Assembly: GCF_006376675.1 (NCBI RefSeq)
Contig: NZ_VEWK01000012.1
Location: 62,001-126,000 of the forward strand
Origin: Brucella pecoris
GTDB lineage: Bacteria; Pseudomonadota; Alphaproteobacteria; Rhizobiales; Rhizobiaceae
DNA: 64,000 nucleotides
Direction of reading: 5' to 3'
Shown: one piece after another, positions 44,960 to 54,593 of the stretch
Layout: each line of letters begins with the position of its first letter
Numbering within the stretch: position 1 is the first letter of the stretch
Program-made: the position numbers and the translations under genes
The notes under the pieces: generated by a model
Seen by the model: the letters and a program-made list of their open reading frames with translations, nothing else
What the model was told of the DNA's origin: nothing
Database searches by the model: none

Positions 44960-45092
44960 GGGGAGCACACTGCCAGCCTTGGAATAGAGCGCGATAGCGC
45001 GAGCTTTGATCGCGCGTATTGGCTTGTTGCCTGGTGAGCTGAACCGGACATTTGATACCCACAAGCCAGATCGGGAACGGTTCCGAGCAGGA

Positions 45093-47486
45093 TCAGCCAG
45101 CTTGTCCATTTTGTTTGTATGGCCATCTCCAATCCTTTATTTCCGGCATGTCCTCGCCATGCTCGCGAATATAGCGCTTGTGAAGTGTCAGTTTCTCCTC
45201 GAATTCAGCTATTAGGGGGGCAGCAATATCTTCAGTCAGCGGCAGTCGTCCGATTGCCTCCATTGCGAGATGGAACCGGTCGAGTTCATTCAAGACCGTC
45301 ATATCGAACGGAGTTGTGGTCGTTCCCTGTTCGATGAAGCCACGTACGTGGAAGTTGGGATGGTTGGTGCGTTTGTAGACGAGCCTGTGAATGAGATAGG
45401 GATAGCCGTGATAAGCAAAAATTACTGGCCGGTTGGTTGTGAAGATCCGGTCGAACGCGTCATCGGCAAGGCCGTGCGGGTGATGTTGTGGTGACTGGAG
45501 CACCATTAGATCCACGACATTCACCACACGGATGCGCAAATGCGGCAAAGACCGGCGCAGAAGATCGACTGCGGCAAGAGTTTCCATCGTCGGAACATCG
45601 CCCGCGCAGGCCATGACGATATCTGGTTCCAGACCGTCCTCGGTTCCGGCCCAATCCCATATGCCAAGACCGGCCTCGCAATGGCGCGCGGCTTCATCCA
45701 TGGATAGCCATTGCGGTTCCGGTTGCTTTCCCGCGACAATAACGTTCACGCGATCCCAGGTTTTCAGGCAATGGTCGCCAACCCACAGCAACGTATTGGC
45801 ATCGGGTGGGAAATAGACGCGGATGATGTCAGCACTTTTATTGGCGACAAGATCGACGAAACCGGGGTCCTGATGCGAGAATCCATTATGATCCTGACGC
45901 CACACATGAGACGTCAGGAGATAGTTGAGGGAGGAGACGGGCTTTCGCCATTCCAATTCGCGCGCAACCTGCAGCCATTTTGCATGCTGGTTGAACATGG
46001 AATCAACGATATGGATGAAAGCCTCGTAGCAGGAGAAGAAGCCGTGCCTACCGGTCAGCAGATAGCCTTCCAGCCAGCCCTGGCATAGGTTCTCGCTCAA
46101 CACTTCCATCACGCGACCATCGGCTGAAAGATGATCGTCTATGTCGAGGGTTTCAGCCATCCATACACGGTCACTGGCATCGAAAACAGCGCTGAGGCGG
46201 TTCGAGGCGGTTTCATCTGGACCAAACACGCGAAAATTCTTCTCAGGTTCGTTCAGCTTGAGCACGTCGCGCAGATATTCGCCAAGTATCTTCGTCGACT
46301 GAGCGTCTGTTGACCCCGGTTCAGTGACGTCAACGGCATATTGGCGAAAGTCGGGCGTATGAAGTTCCTTGCGCAGTAGCCCGCCATTTGCGTGTGGATT
46401 GGCACCCATGCGTAACGCGCCTTTCGGCGCAAGCGCTCGCAGTTCAGGTTTCAATGCGCCCTTTTCGTCAAACAAGTCCTGCGGATCATAGCTTTTCATC
46501 CAGTTCTCGAGGATCTTGCGATGCGCATCATTTTCACGGCAGTTGGCGACGGGTACCTGATGTGAGCGCCAGTAGTTCTCAACGATGAGACCGTCGACTT
46601 CCTTCGGACCGGTCCAGCCTTTCGGGCTGCGCAGAATGATCATTGGCCAGCGGGGACGTTCCGACGATTTGACATCGGCATTCTTCTTGATCTTCTCGAT
46701 CTGTGTGAAGATTGTATCGAGCGTTGCCGCCATTTTCTGATGCATGGCTTCGGGTTCGCTGCCTTCGACGAAGAACGGCTCATAGCCGTATCCCTTGAAG
46801 AGATCGGTTAGATCGTCATCGGAAAGACGGGCAAGGACCGTGGGGTTTGCAATCTTATAGCCGTTCAGATGCAGGATGGGCAGCACGGCACCATCGCGCG
46901 CCGGATTGAGAAACTTGTTGGAATGCCACGAGGTTGCAAGAGTTCCCGTTTCCGCTTCGCCATCGCCAACCACACAAGCGACAACGAGACCGGGATTGTC
47001 GAAAGCGGCGCCATACGCATGTACCAGCGCATATCCAAGTTCACCGCCTTCGTGGATGGAACCTGGTGTTTCCGGCGCGACATGGCTTGGAATGCCGCCG
47101 GGAAAGGAAAACTGCCGGAACAGCTTGCGCATGCCCGCTTCGTCCTCACTTACCGTAGGGTATATTTCAGAATAGGAACCTTCGAGATAGGTGTTCGCCA
47201 CCATGCCCGGCCCGCCGTGACCCGGCCCGCATATGTAGATTACATTGGCACTCCTTTCCTGAATGATGCGATTGAGATGCGCATATATGAAGTTGAGGCC
47301 GGGCGTCGTGCCCCAGTGCCCCAGCAATCTTGGCTTGATATGCTCCGGCTCCAGCGCTTTGCGCAGCAAGGGATTTTCCATCAGGTAAATCTGCCCGACG
47401 GAAAGATAGTTTGCGGCTCTCCAATAACGATCGATCAGTGCAAGTTGCTGCGGTGCCAAGGGGCCGTGGGCTGTTGTTTTGCTCAT
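45093..47486 (-). CDS. xfp: Xylulose-5-phosphate/fructose-6-phosphate phosphoketolase
   Basis: A 797-aa thiamine-diphosphate enzyme that splits xylulose 5-phosphate or fructose 6-phosphate with phosphate to acetyl phosphate and an aldose phosphate. Family segments HWGTTPGLNFIYAHLNR, GPGHGGPGMVAN and GDGEAETGTLATSWHSNKF are intact, and the length is standard. It overlaps the acetate kinase gene by four bases, so acetyl phosphate can be turned to acetate plus ATP. The C-terminus is followed by the intergenic island edge. Confidence 0.95.
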   Translation of the reverse strand: MSKTTAHGPLAPQQLALIDRYWRAANYLSVGQIYLMENPLLRKALEPEHIKPRLLGHWGTTPGLNFIYAHLNRIIQERSANVIYICGPGHGGPGMVANTYLEGSYSEIYPTVSEDEAGMRKLFRQFSFPGGIPSHVAPETPGSIHEGGELGYALVHAYGAAFDNPGLVVACVVGDGEAETGTLATSWHSNKFLNPARDGAVLPILHLNGYKIANPTVLARLSDDDLTDLFKGYGYEPFFVEGSEPEAMHQKMAATLDTIFTQIEKIKKNADVKSSERPRWPMIILRSPKGWTGPKEVDGLIVENYWRSHQVPVANCRENDAHRKILENWMKSYDPQDLFDEKGALKPELRALAPKGALRMGANPHANGGLLRKELHTPDFRQYAVDVTEPGSTDAQSTKILGEYLRDVLKLNEPEKNFRVFGPDETASNRLSAVFDASDRVWMAETLDIDDHLSADGRVMEVLSENLCQGWLEGYLLTGRHGFFSCYEAFIHIVDSMFNQHAKWLQVARELEWRKPVSSLNYLLTSHVWRQDHNGFSHQDPGFVDLVANKSADIIRVYFPPDANTLLWVGDHCLKTWDRVNVIVAGKQPEPQWLSMDEAARHCEAGLGIWDWAGTEDGLEPDIVMACAGDVPTMETLAAVDLLRRSLPHLRIRVVNVVDLMVLQSPQHHPHGLADDAFDRIFTTNRPVIFAYHGYPYLIHRLVYKRTNHPNFHVRGFIEQGTTTTPFDMTVLNELDRFHLAMEAIGRLPLTEDIAAPLIAEFEEKLTLHKRYIREHGEDMPEIKDWRWPYKQNGQAG

Positions 47487-48715
47487 GCTCTGTCTCCTTC
47501 GCTGATTGATACACAGTCGCGCCGGGGTGCGGTTGCTGCAGTGTTCTGGATGGCCTCTCTTGTTTCAGAGGCGATGATCTGTTCTTCATCGGTAGCAAGT
47601 ACGAACGCTGCCGCCCGACACGATCGGTTCGTGATCCGAAAAGCACTGGCATCGTTGGCAGATGCATCGATTTCAAAACCGAGCCAGGCGAGGCGCTGGC
47701 AGACCGCCTCACGGATTGCGGGTTGGTGTTCTCCGATTCCTGCAGTGAAGATGAGAGCGTCGAGACCGCCAAGCGTGGCCGCAAGGCGGCAGATCTCTCC
47801 GGCTATGCGCGCAGTGAAGATGGCAAGCGTTTCCCGGGCTCGTACGTCATCGCTTGCAAGCAGGTCACGCGTATCACCACTCAGCCCCGACATTCCGAGC
47901 AGGCCGGAGCGATGATACAGGAGATCCGAAAGCTCATCGGCCTGCATATTTTCCTGTTGCAACAAATGCAGAAGAACGCCTGGATCGAGGGCTCCACAAC
48001 GTGTGGCCATCGGAATGCCGTCAAGTGTTGAGAAGCTCATGCTGGTATCGACGCTTTTACCACCATTCATGGCGCATAAACTGGCCCCACTTCCCAGATG
48101 GGCAGCAACGATTTTTCCACCTGCAAGCTTCGGCTCCCGGAGGGAAAAATTGCTGATGATGGATTTGTAGGACAAGCCGTGAAAGCCATATCGTTTTATC
48201 CCACGCTCATGGAAGTCGCGCGGAATTGCAAAACGTCGGACGGTATCCGGTATGGTCTGATGAAAGGCGGTATCGAAGGAAGCTGATTGTGCAAGATGCG
48301 GAAAGAGGTGCCGGATAGCCTTTATCAGTGCGACACTTTTCGGCTGGTGAAGCGGGGCGAACATGGACAAGCGTTCGATAGCGTCGATATATTTGTCGTC
48401 TAACAATATCGGTTCAGCGAATTGGTCGCCGCCAAAGACGACGCGATGGCCGACGGCCAGAATGTTTGTCGGATTGATATGGTCCGACAGTTTTGCGAAC
48501 AATTCTTCGAGAATGGTGACTATATCGTCGGTGCCTGTAGCCGACAGCGTAATGTTCAGGTTTCCTTTTTCGCCGCGCAACCGAAAGGTCAACGGCGTAC
48601 CGTTCAGATCGATTTCACCTCTCGATACCTTCCGAATTTTCGGCCCGTCATATGCGAATGTGCCGATCTTCACGGTCGAAGAACCGGCATTGAACGTAAC
48701 AAGCTGCTTGTCCAC
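47483..48715 (-). CDS. ackA: Acetate kinase
   Basis: A 410-aa ASKHA kinase converting acetyl phosphate and ADP to acetate and ATP. TFNAGSSTVKIG, VGHRVVFGG, HLGSGASLCA and FTAGIGEHQ are present. GTG 48715 follows AAGGGGGCG; the in-frame extension to 48910 is not supported. It is the first gene of the ackA-xfp unit; the divergent region 48716-49023 presumably contains its promoter. Confidence 0.93.
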   Translation of the reverse strand: MDKQLVTFNAGSSTVKIGTFAYDGPKIRKVSRGEIDLNGTPLTFRLRGEKGNLNITLSATGTDDIVTILEELFAKLSDHINPTNILAVGHRVVFGGDQFAEPILLDDKYIDAIERLSMFAPLHQPKSVALIKAIRHLFPHLAQSASFDTAFHQTIPDTVRRFAIPRDFHERGIKRYGFHGLSYKSIISNFSLREPKLAGGKIVAAHLGSGASLCAMNGGKSVDTSMSFSTLDGIPMATRCGALDPGVLLHLLQQENMQADELSDLLYHRSGLLGMSGLSGDTRDLLASDDVRARETLAIFTARIAGEICRLAATLGGLDALIFTAGIGEHQPAIREAVCQRLAWLGFEIDASANDASAFRITNRSCRAAAFVLATDEEQIIASETREAIQNTAATAPRRDCVSISEGDRA

Positions 48716-49023
48716 GCGGCGCCCCCTTGTTCGTGGCGGATGTGGTACAACATAGAGGAATGTTTCGAGCTGGCGATATGCCCAGTGCAGATCTTCTGAT
48801 TTATTCTGGCGCTCAGGGTTTGTGGTCCAGAATGCCCGCCAATGCGGCGTTGAACTTGGCGAAAACACCCAACCGCAACTTTGTCGGGAACAAAACGGCT
48901 CCAGATTCATTTAATTGGAGCGTTTGTCCGGGAATCATCGGATGATTTGCTGTGTCCAGGTTTCCGATCACGAAAAATCGGGAGTTTGGGGGCATTTCGA
49001 TTTTTCAACGATTGGAGTTCATT
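48716..49023. other. Divergent promoter region
   Basis: This 308-base space lies between the acetate kinase gene (minus) and the DUF3597 gene (plus). I see no gene and no strong palindrome other than a short AATCATCGGATGATT repeat near 48934-48948. It should hold both promoters. Confidence 0.45.
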
Positions 49024-49431
49024 ATGGGGATTTTCGATAAGATTAAGAACGCCATTTGGGGGCAGGCACAAGCGGCAACTCCTGGGACGGAAACGGCTGC
49101 ACAGCCTGAGCCGACACCGACCGCTTCAACAAGCGCTGCCGCTCCGGCACCCTCTGCATCCGCCCCAGCTTCTGCGGGCGCGGTCGATATAGGCGCCATT
49201 CTGGACGCTGCAGTTGCCAAAAGCGGCCAGAAGCTTAACTGGAAGACTTCGATCGTCGATCTGATGAAGGCCCTTGGCCTCGACAGCAGCCTGGACCACC
49301 GCAAGGAACTTGCCAAGGAGCTGGGTTATACCGGTGACACAGGCGATTCCGCGACCATGAATGTCTGGCTGCACAAGCAGGTCATCCAGAAACTCAAGGA
49401 TAATGGCGGTAAAGTACCCGCCGGATTGTAA
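49024..49431 (+). CDS. DUF3597-family protein
   Basis: A 135-aa protein. The start MGIFDKIKNAIWG is followed by an Ala/Pro/Ser-rich linker (about residues 18-55) and a C-terminal helical part (about 60-135) containing DLMKALGLDSSLDHRKELAKEL, the DUF3597 pattern (relatives are small soluble proteins related to BON-LysM neighbours). ATG 49024 follows TTGGAG. Function unknown; the next gene codes for a stress membrane protein, so a stress role is plausible. Confidence 0.8.
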   Translation: MGIFDKIKNAIWGQAQAATPGTETAAQPEPTPTASTSAAAPAPSASAPASAGAVDIGAILDAAVAKSGQKLNWKTSIVDLMKALGLDSSLDHRKELAKELGYTGDTGDSATMNVWLHKQVIQKLKDNGGKVPAGL

Positions 49432-49446
49432 TCAGGAGGGTTCCCG

Positions 49447-49695
49447 ATGGGAAGCGCAGGAATTGGCTGGATTGCGGCAATCATCATAGGCGGCGTGGCT
49501 GGCTGGATTGCCTCCAATTTTATGAACAGCAATACCGGGATATTCATGAATGTCATTCTCGGTATGATCGGCGCAGCCGTGGCGAGTTTCATATTCGGAT
49601 TTCTCGGTGTTTCTTTCGGCGGCTGGCTGGGCTATCTGATCGCGGGCTTTATCGGCGCGTGCATATTGATATGGCTGGGCCGATTGATAAGTTAG
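49447..49695 (+). CDS. GlsB/YeaQ/YmgE-family small membrane protein
   Basis: An 82-aa transglycosylase-associated-type protein with three hydrophobic, glycine-rich helices (IGWIAAIIIGGVAGWIAS, then VILGMIGAAVASF, then GYLIAGFIGACILIW). It lies 15 bases after the DUF3597 gene. Relatives are induced by general stress; the function is not known. Confidence 0.88.
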   Translation: MGSAGIGWIAAIIIGGVAGWIASNFMNSNTGIFMNVILGMIGAAVASFIFGFLGVSFGGWLGYLIAGFIGACILIWLGRLIS

Positions 49696-49696
49696 C

Positions 49697-49722
49697 AAAA
49701 AGGCGCCGAGAGGCGCCTTTTT
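49697..49722. terminator. Bidirectional rho-independent terminator
   Basis: A perfect 11-bp stem (49697-49707 with 49712-49722) is flanked by A and T runs. It serves the GlsB-type gene on the plus strand and the FUSC gene on the minus strand. Confidence 0.85.
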
Positions 49723-49733
49723 CTTTTTCGGGA

Positions 49734-50837
49734 TTAGCTTTGAGCCCTATGTTGGGCAAGAAAAATGCGGTCATCTCGATTGGAACAAATCACCGCAAAG
49801 ATGATCGCCAGAGCGGCGCCCAGAAACGTATCGAGGATACGTTCGGAAATCATTCCATCATGGGGCATTCCCGGCGTTGCCAGATAGGTCATTAAAAGCG
49901 CCATTGGTGTTACCAGAATTTGCCCTAGCGCATAGTTGCTGCCGATGATGACTTCGGTGGCCAATTGCAGACCGGCCAGAATTGCGATGACGGTCCAGAG
50001 GCTGGGAGCTTGCGCAAGCACCAGCCACGTGATCAGGGCGCCGAGAAGCGTTCCTGCCATCCGCTGTAGAGCTCTGTTCATGCTGATATGCAGATGAGCG
50101 CCCTGCATCACGGCGACGGCGCCCATGGCTGCCCATGCGGGATGGGCAGCGTCCAGACTGTAGGCAGTCAGAGCGGCAATCGCCGCGCCTAGTGAAATTC
50201 GACCGGCAGCGATGAGCCGATGAACGGTAGGGCATGAGGGCTCGGATGGAAACGGCTTCTCAGGCGATGCCTGGTGACGAAACCTCTCTGTCAGGGCGCA
50301 GATCAGACAGGCGAGGGCCGAGACGATTACCGTCGCAGCAGTACGTTCGAAGACATCGTACAAAGACCCGACCGGTGCCATGGAGGCCCCGGCGGCGAAG
50401 ATGAATATGAGCGCGCCGGGCGGCCCGAATTTTCCGGTAACGGTTATGAACGAGAATATGCCGGCGGAAAGTGCCAGCAGCAAGAGCTGGCCGGGCAGGG
50501 GCAAGCCGATCCATGTGGCGAGCGACATGAAGAACACGGCGAGCGTCTGGCAGAGCGCGCACAGGAAAACGATCCATTCGCGTTTGGCCTCCGGAGCGAA
50601 CCGGCCAAACAATGCGACAAGTGAGCCAAGCGAGGCAAAACCGATCAGATGCGACCAGGAAGAAAGGCTGACGAGCGGAAGGGCAATTGCGACCGTAGCC
50701 GCAGCCTGAAGCCCTGCAAGCGCCGAATTTCGCAGCGAAGGCTGGCCAGCAAGGGCAATGCTTTCCCGAAATTGCTGGGGTTTCAATAGATTATAAGCGG
50801 CGTGGCGCCGCCCGGAAAGAAATCCGTCGGCTTTCAT
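49734..50837 (-). CDS. FUSC-family inner-membrane protein
   Basis: A 367-aa membrane protein with two sets of about five to six hydrophobic helices (residues 40-170 and 215-355) separated by a hydrophilic stretch. This matches the fusaric-acid-resistance/aromatic acid exporter (FUSC) family. It lies directly after the MarR gene, whose stop overlaps its start (TAATG). The MarR protein likely regulates it as an efflux component. The substrate is unknown. Confidence 0.84.
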   Translation of the reverse strand: MKADGFLSGRRHAAYNLLKPQQFRESIALAGQPSLRNSALAGLQAAATVAIALPLVSLSSWSHLIGFASLGSLVALFGRFAPEAKREWIVFLCALCQTLAVFFMSLATWIGLPLPGQLLLLALSAGIFSFITVTGKFGPPGALIFIFAAGASMAPVGSLYDVFERTAATVIVSALACLICALTERFRHQASPEKPFPSEPSCPTVHRLIAAGRISLGAAIAALTAYSLDAAHPAWAAMGAVAVMQGAHLHISMNRALQRMAGTLLGALITWLVLAQAPSLWTVIAILAGLQLATEVIIGSNYALGQILVTPMALLMTYLATPGMPHDGMISERILDTFLGAALAIIFAVICSNRDDRIFLAQHRAQS

Positions 50838-51301
50838 TATTCTGTGTCCAGCTCGCGATCAGATTGCATCTGCGTAAGCCGATATTCGATGCTGTCAAAG
50901 CTGCGAAGCATGGTTGCAATGTCCTCGTCCGATAGATCGGCAAGCATTTCCTGTTCGCCTTTTGCCAGTTCCTGTCGAATTTCGGCGACCCGCTTTTGCC
51001 CTTGCTCTGTCAGATGGACCAGCCTTGCGCGACTGTCCCTTTCGTCGATGCGGCGTTCCGCCAGACCTTGGCGGCATAGTATGTCAAGAAGGCGAACAAG
51101 GCTGGAACCGTCAATTCCGACCAGGGCAGCCAGTTCCTTTTGCGTCAGGCCGCCACCGGTTTGGTGCAGGTGAATGAGGGGAACCCAGGTTGCGTCAGTC
51201 AACCCGGCATCGGCAAGACGGATGTCGAGCGCACGCCGCCAGCGCCGGGCCAGTAGTGAAAAACGAATGCCAAATTGAGAACGGGAAGTGTCTGAAATCA
51301 T
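50837..51301 (-). CDS. MarR-family transcriptional regulator
   Basis: A 154-aa winged-helix regulator. The WVPLIHLHQTGGGLTQKELAALV and VGIDGSSLVRLLDIL segments and the D-x-R-A-R-wing (DERDSRARLVHLTEQG) are typical. ATG 51301 is chosen; a GTG at 51316 is in frame. It is co-transcribed with FUSC and likely represses it. Confidence 0.88.
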   Translation of the reverse strand: MISDTSRSQFGIRFSLLARRWRRALDIRLADAGLTDATWVPLIHLHQTGGGLTQKELAALVGIDGSSLVRLLDILCRQGLAERRIDERDSRARLVHLTEQGQKRVAEIRQELAKGEQEMLADLSDEDIATMLRSFDSIEYRLTQMQSDRELDTE

Positions 51302-51402
51302 GAGTGAGTCAAACACAAATTAGTTTGAATTGCAAATCAAATTATATGGGGTGATGTGAATGACGGTTACCGGAACGGGATCGACCGTTCCGGCGTAACG
51401 GT

Positions 51403-51801
51403 TCAGAGATTGCCGGTTGTGCGTGCGATGACCTTGATTTCAAAGTCGAAACCGGCAAGCCAGTTGACGCCGACCGCTGTCCAGTTGGGAAAAGGTGGAT
51501 TGCTGAAAATCTGGTTCTTGACCTGCATGATGGTTTCGAACTGGCTTTCCGGATCGGTATGAAAGGTGGTCACATCGATGATATCGTCGAAGGTGCAACC
51601 GGCAGCCTTCAGCGTTGCTTCAAGATTTTCGAAAGCGAGCTGAACCTGCTTTCCAAAGTCTGGTTCAGGTGTTCCGTCGTTGCGACTTCCAACCTGGCCG
51701 GAGACGAAAACCAGATCGCCTGAGCGGATCGCGGCGGAATAACCGTGCGCTTCATAAAGGGCATGGCGGTTGGCTGGAAAGATAGCCTCTCTTTTTGTCA
51801 T
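51403..51801 (-). CDS. RidA/YjgF-family protein
   Basis: A 132-aa trimeric enamine/imine deaminase-type protein. The segments LVFVSGQVG and a final FEIKVIART are present; the catalytic arginine of true RidA (usually near R105) appears not to be at its usual wording, so this may be an Rid subgroup without deaminase activity. It is divergent from the TetR gene, and its start lies in the same 160-base region as three operator-like palindromes. Confidence 0.88.
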   Translation of the reverse strand: MTKREAIFPANRHALYEAHGYSAAIRSGDLVFVSGQVGSRNDGTPEPDFGKQVQLAFENLEATLKAAGCTFDDIIDVTTFHTDPESQFETIMQVKNQIFSNPPFPNWTAVGVNWLAGFDFEIKVIARTTGNL

Positions 51802-51884
51802 TCTCGTTTTCCTTCGTCGTGTTGCGGCGTGGGTCGCTGGGAGAATTTGCCCGTTCGTGGCTTCACAAGCGGTCGGTTTATTTG

Positions 51885-51951
51885 ATATACGCCATGTATA
51901 TTAAACAGCACATATACGGCCTGTATGTCAATTCATATACGTATCGTATAT
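51885..51951. promoter_or_regulatory. Three palindromic operator-like sites before TetR gene
   Basis: Three 17-bp sites share ATATAC-N5-GTATAT (or GTATGT): 51885-51901, 51912-51928 and 51935-51951. They are spaced 27 and 23 bases apart, in the gap between the RidA and TetR genes. This is a likely TetR autoregulatory operator that also controls the divergent ridA gene. Confidence 0.75.
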
Positions 51952-51967
51952 AAAGATAGGTGTGATA

Positions 51968-52564
51968 ATGGCGGTGAATCTGCGCATCAAGGCGATGGAA
52001 GAAAACCGGGTGAAGCTGATTGCAGCGGCCCGGAAAGCTTTTGCGGAAAAAGGTTATGCCGCCGCCTCAATGGATGAATTGACCGCGGAGGTGGGCCTGA
52101 CGCGCGGTGCGCTCTATCACAATTTTGGTGACAAACGTGGGCTTTTGGCAGCCGTGGTTAGCCAAATGGACAGCGAAATGGCTGCACGTGCGCAAGCGAT
52201 TGCTACGCGCGCCGATAATCTGTGGGAGGGGCTTCTGGCGGAAGGGGTCGCCTATATGGAGATGGCGCTCGATCCGGATATCCAGCGCATAGTGCTGCTC
52301 GATGGACCGGCATTTCTCGGCGATCCCTCCCAATGGCCGAGCCAGAACAGTTGTCTGCAAGCGTCGCGGCAGAAGATGGCGAAGTTGATCGAGCAAGGTG
52401 TGCTGAAGCCGGTTGACCCGGAAGCCGCCGCGCGATTGCTGAACGGCGCGGCGCTGAATGCGGCGCTCTGGATCGCGGCCAGTGACGATCCGAAAGCCGT
52501 TCTCTCCAAGGCGGTAGAGGCATTCCGATCACTTGCTACCGGCCTGCTGGCGAAACCGGCTTAG
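51968..52564 (+). CDS. TetR-family transcriptional regulator
   Basis: A 198-aa regulator with an N-terminal helix-turn-helix (about residues 15-60, MDELTAEVGLTRGALYHNFGDK) and a C-terminal ligand domain with a family LDGPAFLGDPS segment. ATG 51968 and GTG 51962 are both possible. It is divergent from ridA; the three palindromes just upstream are its probable binding sites. Its inducer is unknown. Confidence 0.9.
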   Translation: MAVNLRIKAMEENRVKLIAAARKAFAEKGYAAASMDELTAEVGLTRGALYHNFGDKRGLLAAVVSQMDSEMAARAQAIATRADNLWEGLLAEGVAYMEMALDPDIQRIVLLDGPAFLGDPSQWPSQNSCLQASRQKMAKLIEQGVLKPVDPEAAARLLNGAALNAALWIAASDDPKAVLSKAVEAFRSLATGLLAKPA

Positions 52565-52759
52565 AGCATTGTCACATGGCAATCAGGTTCATTCTTGCTC
52601 CATTGCGACTGGCTGCATGGAGTGTGGGTAACAATCAGCTCTGTTGCTATAATACGGATGGAGTCCGGACCCCGTTGACGAGGATGCGCTAATTGTTCAG
52701 TTTTTATTGACTGGATATATTAGCAAAACACAACAAGCGGATCCCGACACGGAGACCTT

Positions 52760-54553
52760 ATGGCGACTGAAGGACTTGGACAGACACTCGGACCTGCTGT
52801 GGTTCTGCTTGCCGCCGGTGTCGTGGCGGTGCCGCTATTTCGGAAATTGGGTCTGGGTTCCGTACTGGGGTATTTTGCCGCCGGTGCTCTGGTGGGACCT
52901 TCAGTTTTCGGCTTTTTCACCGACCCCGCTACGATCCTGCATTTTTCCGAACTTGGCGTCGTCATGTTTCTGTTCGTCATCGGGCTTGAAATGCGTCCCG
53001 GCAAGCTCTGGACAATGCGGCAGCAGATATTCGGTCTCGGTCTTGCACAGGTTCTAAGCTGCATCGCCCTCCTGACCGGAGCGGGCGTTCTTCTGGGCTT
53101 GTCTGCGATAACGGCCCTGATCGCGGGTGCAGGCTTCGTGCTGTCTTCCACTGCCGTCATCATGTCGATGTTGCAGGAGCGCGGGGAAATCGCCACGCCG
53201 GACGGTCAGAAGGCCGTCTCTATCCTCCTGCTTGAAGATCTGATGATCGTGCCGCTGCTGGCGCTCGTCGCCTTTCTTTCGCCTTCCCAGCATGAATCCG
53301 GCGGAATTCTGGGTATTGCGATAGCCATTGGCGCCATTGTGCTGCTGGTCGCTGTGGGGCGCTGGCTGCTTGATCCGTTCTTTTCCTTGCTGGCCCGTGC
53401 GAGAGCGCGCGAGGTTCTGACGGCGGGCGCCTTGATCGTCGTACTCGGGGCAGCCCTGCTGATGGAAGCGAGTGGCCTTTCCATGGCAATGGGTGCGTTC
53501 CTGGCCGGGGTCATGCTGTCCGGTTCCAGCTACCGGCACCAGATCGAAAGCGACATCGAGCCATTCAAGGGGCTCCTGATGGGGCTGTTCTTTCTGGCAG
53601 TCGGCATGTCACTCGATCTTGGTGTGGTTGCTTCGGACTGGCCCTCGGTCCTCATCTTCCTCGTTGCCTATGTGATTACAAAGGCAATCGGCATCTATGC
53701 TGTCGCCCGTATTTTCGGCTCCAGCCATCATTCGGCGCTCGAACGAACCCTGCTCTTTGCGCAAGGTGGAGAATTCGCCTTTGTGCTCTATACGTCAGCG
53801 TTCGGTAACGGGTTGATTTCAGCGCGCGACAACGCGCTGTTTTCGACGGTCATCATTCTGTCGATGGCGGTGACCCCATTAGTGCTGCTTTTGGGGGGGC
53901 GGCTTCTGCGTGCGGAAGTACCGTCTCTCGAGGGCATTGAAGCTGCGCTTAATCTCAAAGGCCGGGTGCTGATGATCGGCTTCGGGCGCTTCGGACAAAT
54001 CGCGGCACAATTGCTTCTGGCCCAAAGATCGGATGTGTCCATTATCGAGTCCGATCCCAATCGCATTCGTGAAGCGGGCCGGTTCGGCTTCAAGATATTT
54101 TATGGTGATGGATCGCGCCTCGACATCCTGCATCATTCGGGTGCCGATGAGGCGGAGGTTATCATGATCTGCGTGGATGATCGGAAAACGGCCAATCGGA
54201 TCGTAGAGCTGGTCAAGCCCCATTTCCCGGCGGCGAAGCTCATGGTGCGTTCCTATGATCGCACACATTCCATCGAGCTGCTGAAAGCAGGCGTGGATTT
54301 TGAACTGCGTGAAACATTCGAATCCGCGCTTCTTTTCGGAAAGGAGGCGCTTTGTGAGCTTGGTCTGGATGAAAGTCTGGCAGAGGATACGCTACGCGAT
54401 ATTCGTCTGCGCGATGCCGAACGGCTGACGGCACAGGTGCAGGGTGATCTTTATTCAGGTCTTGATCAACTGCATACCGGTGTTCCGGTCCCCGAACCGC
54501 TGACGCCTCCCGGCAAGGTCACGAAACTTGCCGGGGAAGAAGGTTCGAACTGA
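52760..54553 (+). CDS. Kef-type (CPA2) cation:proton antiporter
   Basis: A 597-aa membrane protein. About 12 hydrophobic helices (residues 5-390) of the Na+/H+ exchanger fold are followed by a cytoplasmic TrkA-N domain with the nucleotide-binding GFGRFGQIAAQ segment (about residue 408). This is the KefB/KefC arrangement for potassium efflux under electrophile or pH stress. GGAGACC precedes the start. Confidence 0.92.
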   Translation: MATEGLGQTLGPAVVLLAAGVVAVPLFRKLGLGSVLGYFAAGALVGPSVFGFFTDPATILHFSELGVVMFLFVIGLEMRPGKLWTMRQQIFGLGLAQVLSCIALLTGAGVLLGLSAITALIAGAGFVLSSTAVIMSMLQERGEIATPDGQKAVSILLLEDLMIVPLLALVAFLSPSQHESGGILGIAIAIGAIVLLVAVGRWLLDPFFSLLARARAREVLTAGALIVVLGAALLMEASGLSMAMGAFLAGVMLSGSSYRHQIESDIEPFKGLLMGLFFLAVGMSLDLGVVASDWPSVLIFLVAYVITKAIGIYAVARIFGSSHHSALERTLLFAQGGEFAFVLYTSAFGNGLISARDNALFSTVIILSMAVTPLVLLLGGRLLRAEVPSLEGIEAALNLKGRVLMIGFGRFGQIAAQLLLAQRSDVSIIESDPNRIREAGRFGFKIFYGDGSRLDILHHSGADEAEVIMICVDDRKTANRIVELVKPHFPAAKLMVRSYDRTHSIELLKAGVDFELRETFESALLFGKEALCELGLDESLAEDTLRDIRLRDAERLTAQVQGDLYSGLDQLHTGVPVPEPLTPPGKVTKLAGEEGSN

Positions 54554-54593
54554 ACAAGACGGTCGATGGCCGACCACGATTTGAAGGGTTGAG

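Noticed and set aside
48716..48910. N-terminal extension of acetate kinase
   Set aside because: The conserved protein begins at the GTG with AAGGGGGCG upstream; the extension has no family similarity.
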